Below, piece by piece: positions 10,188 to 22,819 of a DNA stretch of 64,000 bases (position 1 is its first letter; each line of letters starts with the position of its first letter). Made by a program: the position numbers and the translations under genes. The DNA is from Conoideocrella luteorostrata (Eukaryota; Ascomycota; Sordariomycetes; Hypocreales; Clavicipitaceae): assembly GCA_032433595.1 (NCBI GenBank), contig JASWJB010000010.1, forward strand, positions 186,001-250,000, given 5' to 3'. A model generated the notes under the pieces. The model saw only the letters and a program-made list of their open reading frames with translations. It ran no database searches and was not told the DNA's origin.

Positions 10188-12758
10188 TCACTCATCATTG
10201 AGTGAAAGAGGGTGCTCAGGTAATGATGGCAATGGTTTGCGAGAGTTGATAAGTGATTCTCCGAGCGAGTTACGTGTCTCGGTCCATCTGGGTCCTGTAG
10301 CTGAGTCGGAAACTTCTGGTGCAGCATGATCATCTGATGAATCTGGACTAAGAGGTGATGCTAAGTGTTGGTAAATAGAGCGACCAGGACTTGCCGTGTC
10401 TGCTTGTAGGCATTGTGTTTGGAAGTGAGCTGACGAAGGTCTAACAGAGCAGTTACTGTTAGGTTTACAGTTAAATTCTTCCAGAATCTGAGACGATGGG
10501 ACTATGTGGCTATCTCGATTGGGTCTATTGCGCGCTCGATATGAACACTGTTGAGATATTGCAGGGGAAGTTGGTGTGTCATAGGCAGGTATGTGGACGT
10601 GATCTAACAAGGGTCCTAAAGAAGGGAGTGACACCCCTCTAGAGAATATGATAAGGAAGAGACATGATAGAAGAATGACAGCTTGAACAATCGCCATTCT
10701 CTTTTGAAACACCACCTCATCTGCCAGTAGGTTCAGCCGCGCGCTCAGGGCCATCATGTCCCTCTCCGAGCGATCTCTCTGGCTCTCCAATGCGAGAACG
10801 GTGGATTGCCAAATTTGATCGTATTGCTCCAGAACGTTGTGGAGTTCTGCTAACACGGTTTTGTTCAATTCGTCAAGGAACAGCGTTATTTTTGCTTGTT
10901 GGCTCTGCTCCCGTGACCGTAGCGCTTCCTGGACATGTTTAGACTGATCCTCGACATATTTCATTGAGAGAGTCAGATTTGACTCCACATGCTGGAGCCT
11001 CTTCGTAATTGCATTGAAGAAGCCTTCCTGCATGGTCGGAGACGCGGCAGACGCCCCGGACGTCCCACTACTTCGAGGCTTGCCATTTGGCCCGCTGAGA
11101 GCTGATACTTTGCCACCTGTGGCGGTGGCATTGTGTTGTCGCTCGGTTATAATGGTGCTATTCTGAGAACCTTTACTGAGGACCACGCCCTCGTCCGCGA
11201 ACGACGCAGTTATAGATGGAACATTGGCGGATATTGTGTTTGAAATCGAACCCGACTGCCCTGCAGACGTGCTATTTGCCTTTGTCGAAGTCGAATTGTC
11301 CGCAGGCTGTGCTATGTTGGAACTTATATCTGGTTCTTGCGATGTAGTTTGGCTTATAAATTGATGTTTGGGGTTCCTGCCGAGAATATCGCCTTTTACA
11401 GGAGTAGGCGTCGGACAGGTCATTTCGAACGCCGTAGTTGCGTTCAGTTCAAAGGGCCACTTCCACGATGTGACGCTTCTGAATTCGGTGGCATCTGCAC
11501 CGATAGATGATGGTGTGGCAAATGCAACGCTTTGGGATGCATTCTGGGCGAAGTCTTCGTCCCCGTCTATTGACATCTCTTCGTCTCGGTTTGATTCGCT
11601 ATCTTTCCATGAATCGAGCATGCGAGACCCGTGAATTCGCAACAACGAGATAGGACAGTAATACTCGTTTCCAAAATGAGTCAAGAATTCAATTCTGACA
11701 TATTTGGCCCATATTTGCGGATTTTTTACCAGGAATGGTTGGATATCTCGTGAATTACGAGCTTCAAAGGTACCCAGGTCGCGCCACTTGTCAATCTTGA
11801 CAGGATACCTGTCGCTAACACTGATGCGAAATTGGCGCACCATGCTGGAGAAGAACTCATAATTTGCCAGGACAACTGTATCTACCGAAATATCATCGCT
11901 CAGCTCAACGATGACGTACTTTGAGCTAGCGTCGCACTCCAACAGCATATATGTGTCCTTGTTCTCGACCAATATCGCTTTGGCGTTCTTGGCTCCGGGA
12001 GATGTTTTTAAGATGGTCGCACCGGCGTCAAATGACGAATAAGAAAATCGTTCTTTGCATGTTTTACCGGCATCCTTGCTGAGATGAACTGTGGCAGCCT
12101 TGCCATTATCAACCAAATCATTATCATCAGTGTGGTGCTCGGCACTGTCGCCATTGGTGTGTCTAGGAGGGGAGAAAGCCTTGTCATCTCCATCAATATA
12201 CCTCTCGAAGTTGAGAGAGATCTCACCCTCCTCCCCAAGCCCGGCATGGCCGACATCTGGAGAGTATCTGTCACTGCCATGATGCTCGCTGGGTATTCGA
12301 GACCTGAGGTCCTGGGGGTCTTGTCCGGCCCTGCGCAACATCATTTCTTTCCAGTCCTCGAAGGACATGAATGTAGTCGCAATAGGTTCCGTGGCTTGGG
12401 CACCGGTCGCGTTGTGATCAAGCACTGTGGTCGCGGGTTCGTGAACATGGGTGTCAGTGATATGGAGCGAACGATCGGCCTTCGTTGGCTGTGAAGTTGT
12501 TGTGGCACTGGAAGTACGAGAGGGAGTCTTCCAAGAACTTGTCAGGCATGATTGAGGGAGCGCATGTGTGATGTAATTGATCGTGCGCGCTTCGCAGATA
12601 TCTGGATTAGTTAAATCGCCAAATGGTGAAGCTTTCGCAGCTACAGCACCGGTCTTATTCACGGTCAAAACAGCTTTGGTGTCATTAGCCGCAACGACTA
12701 CACCGTGACTCAGCCAGAGAAAAACAGAAACGCCTCGCAGAAGAGTTGTGGCGATGGC
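10188..12758 (-). CDS. SLP1: SUN-domain (Slp1/SUCO-like) membrane protein
   Basis: A single-exon frame gives about 856 aa from the ATG at 12758. I prefer this over the ATG at 12863 because it begins a good signal peptide (MAIATTLLRGVSVFLWLSH). Residues about 233-375 form a SUN domain: FSYSSFDAGATILKTSPGAK, CDASSKYVIVELSDDISVDT, YVRIEFLTHFGNEYYCPISL and LRIHG. A Ser/Thr-rich linker, a coiled coil (about 590-680) and one transmembrane helix near 687-708 (VQAVILLSCLFLIIFSRGV) follow, with a cytosolic Ser/Pro tail. This luminal-SUN, C-terminal-TM architecture matches yeast Slp1 and animal SUCO/Opt. In yeast, Slp1 acts with Emp65 to protect newly made ER proteins from degradation; that function here is inferred from family membership. 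It is not the inner-nuclear Sad1-type SUN protein, which has the domain at the C-terminus. Confidence 0.88.
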   Translation of the reverse strand, partial: AIATTLLRGVSVFLWLSHGVVVAANDTKAVLTVNKTGAVAAKASPFGDLTNPDICEARTINYITHALPQSCLTSSWKTPSRTSSATTTSQPTKADRSLHITDTHVHEPATTVLDHNATGAQATEPIATTFMSFEDWKEMMLRRAGQDPQDLRSRIPSEHHGSDRYSPDVGHAGLGEEGEISLNFERYIDGDDKAFSPPRHTNGDSAEHHTDDNDLVDNGKAATVHLSKDAGKTCKERFSYSSFDAGATILKTSPGAKNAKAILVENKDTYMLLECDASSKYVIVELSDDISVDTVVLANYEFFSSMVRQFRISVSDRYPVKIDKWRDLGTFEARNSRDIQPFLVKNPQIWAKYVRIEFLTHFGNEYYCPISLLRIHGSRMLDSWKDSESNRDEEMSIDGDEDFAQNASQSVAFATPSSIGADATEFRSVTSWKWPFELNATTAFEMTCPTPTPVKGDILGRNPKHQFISQTTSQEPDISSNIAQPADNSTSTKANSTSAGQSGSISNTISANVPSITASFADEGVVLSKGSQNSTIITERQHNATATGGKVSALSGPNGKPRSSGTSGASAASPTMQEGFFNAITKRLQHVESNLTLSMKYVEDQSKHVQEALRSREQSQQAKITLFLDELNKTVLAELHNVLEQYDQIWQSTVLALESQRDRSERDMMALSARLNLLADEVVFQKRMAIVQAVILLSCLFLIIFSRGVSLPSLGPLLDHVHIPAYDTPTSPAISQQCSYRARNRPNRDSHIVPSSQILEEFNCKPNSNCSVRPSSAHFQTQCLQADTASPGRSIYQHLASPLSPDSSDDHAAPEVSDSATGPRWTETRNSLGESLINSRKPLPSLPEHPLSLNDE

Positions 12759-13441
12759 CATACTGATGCGAAACAGGGACCGCCGCCCATCATATGACAC
12801 TATCGAGTGCTTGATGTTGAGGGCAAGGTAAAGAAGATTGTGCCACTCTGTGCACTTTGGCATTGTTGCCCCACTTACAGCCTCGCACGTCCTCGAGTTC
12901 TACTTCGTAGTTAGGTGCTCATCCCTCCATTTTGTGGTGCTAATCTCAGCAATTTACTAATGAACAGCGTTCGAAACTTGAGAAGCGATGGGGGAATAGC
13001 AACAAGAAGTAAAGTTTACGTACCCAACACTGTCTTGAAACTACTTCGCAATAATGCATAATCAACGCTTAATTACCTCTGTAGGTTTCCTTGAAATGGT
13101 TCATACCTCATTTATGGATAAGACTCCGGCACTGACGAAGGGAATAGGAAATATAGATCGACAATGTGTATGCTCAACTGAGTGGCTAGGAGCATTGGAA
13201 ACATGTTGCAGGATCTGGCTGATAATGATTTCAGCTTTTCGTACATCTTATATATATTCTGTATATCGAGGGGATATCACATTTACACATACGGAGTAGA
13301 CAGCTCTGCATTTCTTTTTCGATTCTTAATGCTCCATTTCTTTCTACCCCAGCGGGTTTCCCGGAAACCATCTAGAATTTCACGAGTCCACATAGGCTAT
13401 ATTGGATCGTGTTTGTTTAATACCTCTTTTTGAGCATATTC
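12759..13441. other. upstream region of the SUN gene, 3' flank of TFIIIC gene
   Basis: The interval carries the leader and promoter of the SUN gene and the 3' flank of the TFIIIC gene, both minus-strand. One copy of the motif TACGGAGTA occurs at 13290-13298. The in-frame upstream ATG of the SUN gene (12863) lies here. No other gene is visible. Confidence 0.45.
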
Positions 13442-16400
13442 CTACAATTTTAAGTTTCCTTTGAGAACCGAAAAGGCAACATCTATGTTGCCTACTGTCA
13501 AGAGAGATATCACTGTGTTCGCTATAATGAGTGAAGGTAAGTCGCTGCTCCTCACTTCATTCTTGCATAAATCCAGAGCCTGGGCATAACATCCTGAACT
13601 CAAATAACTAATTCCAAGCAGTTGGAAAAGGCGACCCATGTTGTAATACCGTTCTGCCATAGAAAAAGAAGACACATCGTTTGGGCGCTGCCGAGCATAT
13701 TGAGAGAGAAAGGCTTGGCCTTGTAACATTAGGTATTGGCGGTTGGTCGATTGTCGTTTTAGCCCATAATGAACGTAAGCTAATCCCAAACTGAGATTCA
13801 CCATAGCATTGCTTGGATCAAGTGACCTTGCCCTCAGAAAGTAACCTGTATGTGGTGTAAGTTAGCGGTTCTTCCGGTACCGGTCTCCTCCCAGTGAGCG
13901 CTCATACCTAGTGCAAACGAGTAACTCGTCGAAGTGAAAAGGATATGACCGTAGAGCATTAACAGACATATGTCAATGTCTAATCCATGAGCATTCGCTC
14001 GCTCATTTTCTCTGGTGCCTCCTCTTTGTATTGATGCGGTCTCGTGGCTGGCGTCGATCGCCTTTATTTGTCGCAGAATATATTTCTGCGCCGGCCCTGA
14101 TGTGTACCAGGATACCGGCGACTGGCAAAGGACAGATACGAAAGCAAACATTCGATAAGAGTCTGAGCTTCCGCCGTCGCGCATTAGGTGTCGGGCAATT
14201 GCGACACACCTTTCTTCATCGTTGGTGTAGATGGCACATACTATCCTCGTTTAGTTAGTATTCATTTTTCTGTTTCGAGGATGCCACGGAAAGAATGTCA
14301 CCCTACCACTCCATGCTACGTAAATCGTGAAGTCATGTTTCGTTGACTGAAAAACTGTAGAGTCTTTGGCAGCAGCACAAACTTGGTAGGCTTCCTGGCG
14401 TCGGTGCAGGATTGCTAATCCAATGGCATATTCAAGAAATAGATCCAGCCAATCGTCAAAAGTAATGCCTTGATGCGTGGCAGCATCCAATGTGTCAAGT
14501 TGGTGACCTTGTTCAGTTTGTGGAGCAATTGCTTTCGCTGGTCAGCCATTTGAATAATCGCGTACAGATAGGATGTAAGAAATTCTCGGCCAGTATAACA
14601 GGCTGAGTTAGGTGACTTACAACGAGAAAGTCTCTCATACATCTGCGAGAGTTCTGTACCTGGCACAGCACTGCCTCCCTCCTGCGACAGACCTTTCGAT
14701 CCTAGAAAGTGCAGGTATTTATCCCAACTATAAAACCTTTTCAAGGACCTAAAGTCATCGATAAGCTCCTTAGAAGAAGCCATCCAAGCTGGTATTAGTT
14801 CGTTATGGCCCGCCGAAATTTGTTGTTTCAGGTCACGCACAATGCTGTATTGTTGAGAGAGCTTGAAAGCGCGGGTTTGTTCTTCTTGTCGGCGCTTGTC
14901 AGGACCTGCCAGCCTCTTTGGCCTGTACCTTCTTGGTATCATTGGCCGTCTTGTTACGCTACCTACCATCGCCGGCCGATCAGCTGTATTAACCCGGGCA
15001 TCCCGTCGCGATGTCCTGGGAATTAAACCAATCGACGTACGAGCATGTCTGGGCTCCTTATCGAAACCATCTTCAGCTGATTGATCTTGAGCTTCACGCA
15101 AAGCCAGAGCTTCAGCAGCTAAAATCAAGGCTTCCTCATCCTCTCTGGCTGTTTCGTACATATTCGCGAGCTCGATACGAGCATCTATGTTATCTTCATC
15201 CACTTCTAGTGCTGCCAGGAACAATTCCTCGGCTTTGGCCTGTTCTGCGGATGCCAGATGGCACCGCCCTATTTGCAGCAGAACCGCGGCGTCAGGTTCA
15301 CCGGGAAGGTTGCGAAGCAGTTCAAAATAACGTATAGCTAATTCTGGTAGGCAACCGCGACTAAGTTCGACACCCAAATCAAATATAAGGAAAGGGAAGT
15401 CCTTGGCGAGTGCTTCTGTTGTCATCTCATCCGAATTAAAAAGATCTAAGTGATTCTAAGAGACTATTTAGCTTCTTACTGGTGGTTTTTCTGTAATGGT
15501 GGGTATTTTTACCAAAGCTTCTTGTTGATCGCCAAGTTTAAGGCGGTACGTTGCCAGGCGAATGCGAAGATCCAGGGGCAATAAGAGACCAAGTCGGCTC
15601 GGACTATCGCCACGAGCATTATATCCGGGAACAGAAGATCGGCGCTCCTCGAAAGTATCCCACTCTCGGTCATCAATTCTCCAATCGTCCCAATATGACT
15701 CAGAGAGGCGTCCTGAAAGCAACCTTGAGAGTCGTTTTAATTCAAAGATTGCTTCTTGATATCTTCCAAGTGACGCAATGAGCTCTATATAGACACCAAT
15801 GTCGTGCCAAAGCGTATCATCTTGTTTATCTTGATGATCAACTATTCGATCAAAATACTGCTTGTAGGCAGAAACAGCAGATGGAATAGCAGATGCCGCG
15901 TTGATACCGTCGAGACATGCCTCCGCCAATTTCCTTATTATGCCGAGATCATATGGGTGGCGTTTGAGGACGTACTTATACTCTGTTATGGCAGTAGAGA
16001 GATGGCCTTGTCGATGACATATGCCCGCTTTGCCAACCCGAGCTTCGATATTAGTGCGATCTGCTCTAAGAGCAGCTGAAAAACAGAGCCTTGCAGTATG
16101 CAGATTGGTCGATTCACCATCGATAATGGAGTCCAATGCGAATGAAGCGCACCTAAGCCAACCCGATACATCCTTCGGTCGGAGATGTGCTGCATAGACC
16201 ATGGCCGAAAGTGACCTGTCGAGCTCACCACGCTCCCTAAAGATGGAAGACAGCGCAGTCCACGCCTGATAGGTTTCAGCATTGATTCTGATGACTTCGA
16301 AAGCGATGTCAAGGGCGCGATCATAATCGCCACTCAAAAATGCCTGGTTAACTTTAGAGAGCCTGGCTGTGATATCGCCTCTTGGTTTGGCTGCTTTCCG

Positions 16401-16723
16401 AGGCCCTCGAGCACCCCTGCCCCGAATTGTGCTTTGCGCTTCCCGGCCCCCGGCGGATGTGCCTCTATGGGATGCCAGGAATTCTCTCACCGATTCATCA
16501 AATTTGGCAATGTCACCTTGAAGCTCCTCGAGGTCAGAATCCGCGTCAGAGGCACTGTCAGGAATCCTTCACGGAATAAGCGTTAGTTTTCTTGTAAGTA
16601 TGTGAATTTTAGAAGAAAACCCCTCAAAAACAAATTAATATACTAGAGTAAGTCCAGTGCCAGGGGCGAGAGAGTAGTGATGTGCCATTACCTATCGGAT
16701 GCCCGATCATCTGCAGACTCCAT
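13442..16723 (-). CDS. TFC4: TFIIIC TPR subunit (Tfc4/Sfc4/GTF3C3)
   Basis: Six exons (16723-16692, 16566-15480, 15425-14621, 14537-14307, 14240-13908 and 13845-13442) join in phase to about 963 aa. The N-terminus is short and acidic. A basic stretch (RGRGARGPRKAAKP) and a long run of TPR repeats follow: DYDRALDIAFEVIRINAETY, HPYDLGIIRKLAEACLDGI, DAAVLLQIGRCHLASAEQA. The C-terminal half has the family blocks GITFDDWLDLFLEYAIGLA, PVSWYTSGPAQKYILRQIKA and MVNLSLGLAYVHYGLKRQ. This subunit is the scaffold of TFIIIC that bridges B-box binding at tRNA genes to TFIIIB recruitment for RNA polymerase III. The junction 15480/15425 is the weakest, a 54-nt intron with an unremarkable acceptor. All other introns have good signals and restore conserved sequence. 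Confidence 0.92.
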
Positions 16724-17411
16724 ATCAATGCAATAGCCGCAACAAACCAAGAAATTACCGTTGTGTATTCCAAAGAGCACAACACTTTGGCAGGTCGAAA
16801 AAGGATTGAACGTATGCCGCAACAAGCTAATGTACTGCTGCAGATGTTCTCGCGTCTACACTAGTAAATGAGACGACAATAATCGAGTCGCATTTGAAGT
16901 GTCAACTGATTGAATGTTCAATGTACGGAGTAGCTTGTCGGAGCTACTGGTCCGTGTAAAGGCCTGTCCCAAAGTGGAGCTTGCCTGGTCCGTCAGAAGT
17001 ACTCCGTACCCTCTAGCACAGCAGTCAGTTCCCCATAGCGCAGGCACTCTATTTTTCACAGTGATTTTATTCAACCTATTTCGTCTTTGCTGCAAACAGA
17101 CGCTTGTGGAAGGCTGGGAGGCGTGAGACTCCGGTATGCGCTATTCACAAATTGACGTTCTGTACTTCTTCGAGAAATCATGTAATTGTTGTAAAATGCT
17201 AAGAAACAACTATTGACATGTAGACCACCTTTCGGAACATGGTTGGCAATGTGAGCAGCCATTCAAAATACCGCTTGTATTTCGCCAATCGCCTCGTATC
17301 GCCTAAGATGTTTAACAAGATATGGGCAATTCATCTTGGTAAATGAGTACTAATCAAACACCCATGGTCAAATCCTGCCCTAGCTATTCTAGTGCTGTAT
17401 TTCGTGCTCCG
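16724..17411. other. TFC4 promoter and VTS1 3' flank
   Basis: This region separates two minus-strand genes. It has two TACGGAGTA motifs, at 16924-16932 (forward) and 17000-17008 (reverse). No coding sequence is convincing here. Confidence 0.45.
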
Positions 17412-19402
17412 TCAAGTTGGCGTCAAACTATCCCAGTCTACCATCCGCTTTTGCATCTGTCCTCGTGTTAGATGTTTATATTCACCCAGTTGATTGTGAC
17501 CTAGATTACTCATACCTTTGACTTGCTCGAAGACCTTCAGCATCTTCCTTCGTGCACCAAGTGCATTAACCCCACGCTCTTCTAGAGCCTGGTCATCCAA
17601 CTCGACCAAATCTGTCCACTTCATGTCTTTCAAATTGTCTGTATATTTATGCAATCGAAGACTGCGAAGCCAACTCGGAATATCTTGAAGCAGCGTCGGA
17701 TCGGTGGGGTCTTCAGGAGGTTTAGAACTTCCCCGTCGACCTCTTGGTGACCTACCTCGTACCATGTCGGAGTGATCAGATAAATATCCTTCATGGCTAC
17801 CGATCCCCAACTGTCCCAAGTTGACTGGTGCGATACCGCTGCTCAGCAATGCTGATGAACCGTCATAAGCGCTCAAGAACCCATTGTGCTGGGGTGACGT
17901 GAAGTGGGAAACTGGACCTAACCCGTGATGTATTGCAATCCCCGGTGAACTGGGGCGAGATCTTTGCCCACCTAAACCTAGACCTTGTTGCGCTTGCATG
18001 GCCAGGACTTGATCATGACTTAAGACTTGCCCATGTTCATTGATCATAACCACGTTAGTTCCAGGTAGATTCACTGCCTGAGTAGAAGGTGATATTTGTG
18101 CTTGGCCGCTTCCTTGAGCGTCATTGGACCTGGCACGGCGGTATTTGCGGACATCATCGAGGGCGAATCGGTTGTTAACTGTCGAGAGAGCCGCAAGTTT
18201 CATTGCAGTTGCATTCGCTACCATATCAGCTTGATTACCACCCGTGCTGCTAGTGTTGAACGTTGGCGCCATAGGCGTATTTACCATAGACGCCCAGTTA
18301 CCGCTTCCCGACTGGTACGGGGAAAGGAGAGGTAGCTCGGTAGTGTTCTTATCAGGAGCAGAAAGTGTCGTGTTTTGTATAGTCGAACTGCCTGTCATTT
18401 GTGGCCTGGGGGACCTAAGACCACCAGAAGGCGGAGGCTGCACAAACTGGCCCATGGGTGTTTGAGGCGCATTCCCCTTTGCGCTCGCTTGCTCAGTTGT
18501 TACAGTGCTGCCCCAGGGCGAGGCTGAATTCGCTACGCCGGACTCGCGAGGCTCTTGAGACGTCGTCATAGAAAGGCGAGTGTCCATGGCTGCGGAATTA
18601 CGATTGGATGTGGGGGGGTTGCCGGTTTGCTGAGTAAATTTTGCTTTCTCAGTAGCGATTGCTGCAGCGGCATCCGGAAACATAGCATTAATGGTGGAAG
18701 GATCGAGTCCCGAGTTTCGCTTATTTGATGCTATTGTAGAATTCCGCGAATATGAGTTGCGGGCTGAATCAGTATTCAGCTTGTTCATGGCATCGCTCAA
18801 ACGGTTCGACATGGGATCTATAATCAGTTAGTAATTTGCTATAGGTGCTGATTGAGCATTCAGTCACATGAGAACGCTGTCGAACCTTTATCAAAATTGG
18901 CAGGAGATAACATCCCAGACATTGGATGGCTCTTGCCCATCTGCTGGAGAACCTGGATAAAAAACCGTATTTGTACCTGAGTTGTTTGCTGCAACAATGC
19001 GTACAACGCGGCGGTCCGCTCAGCTTCACTGAGAACACGAAACCACTGCTCAATAGCGCTTAGTTCATCTTTGAAGTCTTGATCCAAAGTTGCGGCAGCC
19101 ATCTCCTCCAAGGTTGTCTCGTACTGATCTATATCAGCAATCCACTGCTGGGCAATCTTGTCCGAATCGTTATCTATGCCGCCTTGACCGTGCATCTGTT
19201 GAGTCTGGCCGTAGAAATCGGACGAGGGGCGTATGCGGCTTGATGATGATGAGCCTGTGAGGGCAGCCATATCAGCAGAGGCCCGGAGAGAGCTTCCCGA
19301 ACCAATGGCTCTTGATGAAGGCGGGCGGAGTGACGAGGCACAATTAGCCTCAGGGGTACTATTTCGATTTCCGATGATGTGATTTCCAGACATATTGTGC
19401 AT
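17412..19402 (-). CDS. VTS1: SAM-domain RNA-binding protein Vts1 (Smaug family)
   Basis: Two exons, 19402-18886 and 18817-17412, join K-D across a 68-nt intron to about 640 aa. Near the C-terminus is the SAM domain: [55 protein letters not shown]. The N-terminal exon holds the other conserved block ([40 protein letters not shown]). The middle is Gln/Ser/Pro-rich and probably disordered. Vts1 binds CNGGN hairpins in mRNAs and brings in the Ccr4-Not deadenylase; it acts in cytoplasmic mRNA decay. The first frame residue at 19405 is TTG, so the start is the ATG at 19402 or the one at 19393 (MSGN), the latter resembling relatives. A long 5' region lies upstream. Confidence 0.93.
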
Positions 19403-21592
19403 CAATTGATGTTCAATTCGAGTACGTTGTTGGAGGGATACGGCGAGCTAGGGCAGATTCTGGTATCGTTGTCGATTGTGGGGTTCAAGAGCTGACCGGA
19501 CACGCTTGCGTAGACTCCTGCAGTAACCGGCTGACTTCAAAGGAGTTTTGGCATATAAAGAACGCGCGATAAACTAGTGCATATTCCAGTACAGACAGCA
19601 CAAATGGATCTGATAATGAGGTTACCATAATGCGATGATAATGCCCCATGCGTATTGGTAGACAAAGGCCGAATAGGACATGGCTTGTTTTCGCCAGCGT
19701 GTGAAAATAGAAGGCTTCAGGTGGGTGGCTCTTACTTACCACGAAGAAAAAAACATATATTGTCTGCTTCCAGGCAGGCAACGAAGTTATTGGTTAGATC
19801 TGCCGTGATGGCTCATGGACCACAGTTCTGTCGTGATGACTGAACACGAATTTGAAGTATTTGGGCAAGCACCGCTAAATACCTTTGTAGTGGAGGGCGG
19901 GTGCAAAGTCGTTCCGTTCGATCTTGAGACGGAGGGGGCTTGCTTAGGTATGGAATAACTAGTGCCAGTCAGCACCGGTCTGTTTGAAGTGCAACTAATT
20001 GGGAGGGGCGGCGACGGCGCGGGTAACTGTTTCTGCACCTCTACACTCTGATTGGCTGTCTCATCTCTAAAATATGGCTCGTTCAGGGCATACCAGAACA
20101 TGGCCGCCAAGGTGCAAATCTCTCATGAATTGGTAGTCAAAAGAGATGAAACACAGCGCTATATATTGGTCGTGTTGGATGTGCTGCGCTTGCCCATGAA
20201 TTTGATCGGTCGGCGACTATAAGCATCTGACGATGATTACTTGCCGAAAAATATATGGACTCTCCCGGCCACAGCTGACCTGAACACTAAACAGCTTGTC
20301 CAAATACCTTAACAAGGTTAAAGAAGAACCTCATTCTGGCAGGTACACGATGAACAGTGCGAACAGGGCACACATCTGACTACTTCATGTTAAGTATGAG
20401 CCATCTACGTGATTGATTTATCGCCACCACACAAACAAAACTGACAAAGGATAGTAGGGAGACCTAATCCCGTAATCCTAGTTGGAGGGCTGCAAAAAAA
20501 TTCCGGCGGCCGTTAAATGAATTGTTTCATAGAATGCACGTGTGACTCACAGCCTCGAGCTATGTTGCCTGAACAACTACGTGATAACGTGTGTAGTCTG
20601 TCGTCCTAGCACATGACACAACTCACAATATGCATTCCACGACAAGAGATGACTTTTGAGAGACAATTTTCGCGTTCTAATTTCTTATCGAAGATATCCT
20701 CGTTCATGGACAGCAAGCACGAGAAGTGTGCCCGTTCGTAAATTGGTGCCAATCCCGCCTAGCTCTCCGGGTGAACTCGTCCGTGTTCCATAGATCTTGC
20801 ATCAACTTTTCCGAGATAGCTCTTATACAACTTCTCGCTTGCCTTCCTTTGCCTCTTTCTGGTAGGCTGGTTAGTGATGACGGTATATCATATGTCAGGC
20901 CTGATCGCGTACCAATGCTTTGGCAGTGCCGTGCAGAGCATGTCGGTGGTTTCGTCGAAACTTGGGGTCGGTACCCTTCAGTGAGGGATATCTCGAGGTC
21001 TTGGGCTTCTTGATACTGTCAAGGCTGTAAGCTTTTTCAGGTTCATGATGTCGTAACAAGGAAAAACGCACCCATTACGGTGGGCTTTGCGCCACTGGTT
21101 ATGCTGTGAGGAATTCTTCGACTCTATTCATAGGCATTAGTGACCAGTTGCCAACCGAGGAGGTCTCGTTGCCATTCACATACTCGCCATGGCTTCTTTC
21201 GTGCGATTTGATGTCAAAGGCAACAGAGGGATTTAGTGGTTACAATTAGGCTGTTGAAAAAGTGTGTGTCCCACAAGCCCTAGGCCAATTCGTCCAGAAG
21301 CCAGATCGCTGACATAAGCACCACTACGACAAATTCGGTCTGTCAACTGGCCGAGTGGATTAATTCGAATGATAATCACATGACATGGCAAGTGCAGGCG
21401 GATTTTACATCTCGCTCGTCAAGGCTATCAAGAAAATATGAACAAGTCCTTGAATCTTCACTTGTACCATGAAGCCTAAGATAACTAATTGATACCCTAT
21501 TTAAATTATAAATAAGCGTGCGAATGAGACATAACAGAAAACACCTTTTAACTGAGACTCTATCTTGTAAAAATGTGTAAATTCAATGGCGT
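19403..21592. other. 2.2-kb intergenic stretch upstream of VTS1
   Basis: This is mostly the VTS1 upstream region plus the 3' flank of the carrier gene. A CCAAT sequence (ATTGG on the plus strand) lies at about 20050. Several open frames occur (for example 19787-20110 minus and 20726-21013 plus), but none shows a known domain, convincing start context or splice extension. No RNA gene was recognised. Confidence 0.4.
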
Positions 21593-22819
21593 CTACGACG
21601 ACATCGCCAGCGGCTTGGAAATATTGCTCAAAGGGCTGTGTTGCAAGGCAGCAGACGCCATATCAGTCGCTCTGCGCAGTTGCTTTGACCGTAGCGACTG
21701 TAGGTAACGAAGGAAGAGGATAAACAAAAGCTCAACCCTTTGTTGCAGTTTAGTTTACAGATGCAACGCTTAAGGATGGAAATTAATATCAACATACCTT
21801 TCTTTGGTCATCATAAGAATGCCCTGAACAAGTAGACCCTTAAAAATCTGTGGTCCGATTCCTTTAAACAAGGCGAGAGGCCCCTCGTGCTCGATAATAA
21901 ACTGCATGACCTCGACAAAGCTCTTGAATGGCTTGCCTTTCCTTCCTGGTGGAGGCCTTGATTGCAGTCCGACTTTGGCGACGATGAGAGGCTGTGTCGC
22001 GATCGTAGCCATCGCCTTTGAAAGAGCTCCTAGCACTAGATACAGCTCATTAGCTGCGTGGATATGTGCAAATATTTTTTTAAGTATTTCTCACAGAAAG
22101 CCTCCCAAGGACGTAGGTTAGCCTTGTCCTTAAAGAACGTTGTTCTAAGTCGCTCATAAGCCCCATACGTAATGGCAGGATTGACTACAAGGACCAGCGA
22201 AGCTTTAAGACCTCGCCAGAGACCTGGTACACCATCCGGTCCCTCGATCACCTCACGCGCCGTTGCCAGAAGACTCTTGCGCTCTTCACTGCGAGCTGTC
22301 TGCTGACGAGTCGTGACAACGGCTACGGGTATTGTGAAGAGTTGTGCGAGTGCGCCAGCAGCAGCTCCAAGTGCCAGTTCTATGGCAATAGAAGGAGATG
22401 AACTGGCGGCCTTACTTGACTTCATATACAGAGCCCTCGCAACACTATACCAGTAAAAGTAAGCGAAATTTGTTGAGGCGACACCAATAAGTGACCCATT
22501 GATACCCGCGTAGAGGCCTTTGATTCCGTCATCCGTCACGATTCGAGAAATTGCATCCCACGTTGAGTTATAATGTGGAGTTTCTGAAACCAATTGCGAT
22601 CCAGATTTGTTCGGGCGGACTTGCACTTGAAGTCTCGTCTTAACGCTGCAAAACCCGGAGTCATGTCAGCGAAAGTAATCAGTATGACATGAAACGATGT
22701 AAGATGTGTCGTTCATACATGTCCAGAGGGTAGACTAGAGCATTCGCGAGAACGGCTCCAGTAGCACCAGCGGCTGCACGACCCCATGGCGAGATCTCAG
22801 GTTTAGATTGCGCGCCCAT
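21593..22819 (-). CDS. peroxisomal adenine nucleotide carrier (PMP47/ANT1 type)
   Basis: Four exons (22819-22719, 22645-22095, 22035-21798 and 21737-21593) give about 344 aa. It is a mitochondrial-carrier-family protein with three repeats: PLDIVKTRLQ in repeat 1, an altered second signature (PVAVVTTRQQ), and QPLIVAKVGLQSR in repeat 3. Six membrane segments are expected. The start MGAQSKPEISPWGRAAAGAT, the segment PWEAFLLGALSKAMATIATQ and the tail KERVELLFILFLRYLQ match fungal PMP47B/ANT1. This carrier exchanges ATP for AMP across the peroxisomal membrane to feed acyl-CoA synthetases for fatty-acid oxidation. The last exon was found only by splicing at 21798/21737; without it the protein ends early in intron sequence. 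It diverges from palB, about 1 kb away. Confidence 0.93.

Noticed and set aside
12084..12494. 136-codon ORF antisense to the SUN-domain gene
   Set aside because: It overlaps a well-supported coding exon on the other strand and has no family features.
12759..12863. N-terminal extension of the SUN-domain protein from the ATG at 12863
   Set aside because: It would bury the signal peptide behind 35 residues; the internal ATG at 12758 gives a proper secretory start.
19787..20110. 107-codon ORF upstream of VTS1 on the minus strand
   Set aside because: It opens with TTG, is Pro/Ser-rich by composition, and has no known domain; more likely leader DNA.
21049..21066. GTCGTAACAAGG, resembling the small-subunit rRNA 3' end
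   Set aside because: The match stops after about 12 bases and neighbouring rRNA sequence is absent.
21348..21358. TGGCCGAGTGG, a perfect tRNA A-box
   Set aside because: No B-box or foldable acceptor stem follows within a tRNA length, so it is not a tRNA gene; at most a fragment.
21573..21708. Small plus-strand ORF starting MCKFNGVYDDIASG
   Set aside because: It is antisense to the last exon of the peroxisomal carrier gene (21737-21593), which restores the family C-terminus; the ORF is a shadow.
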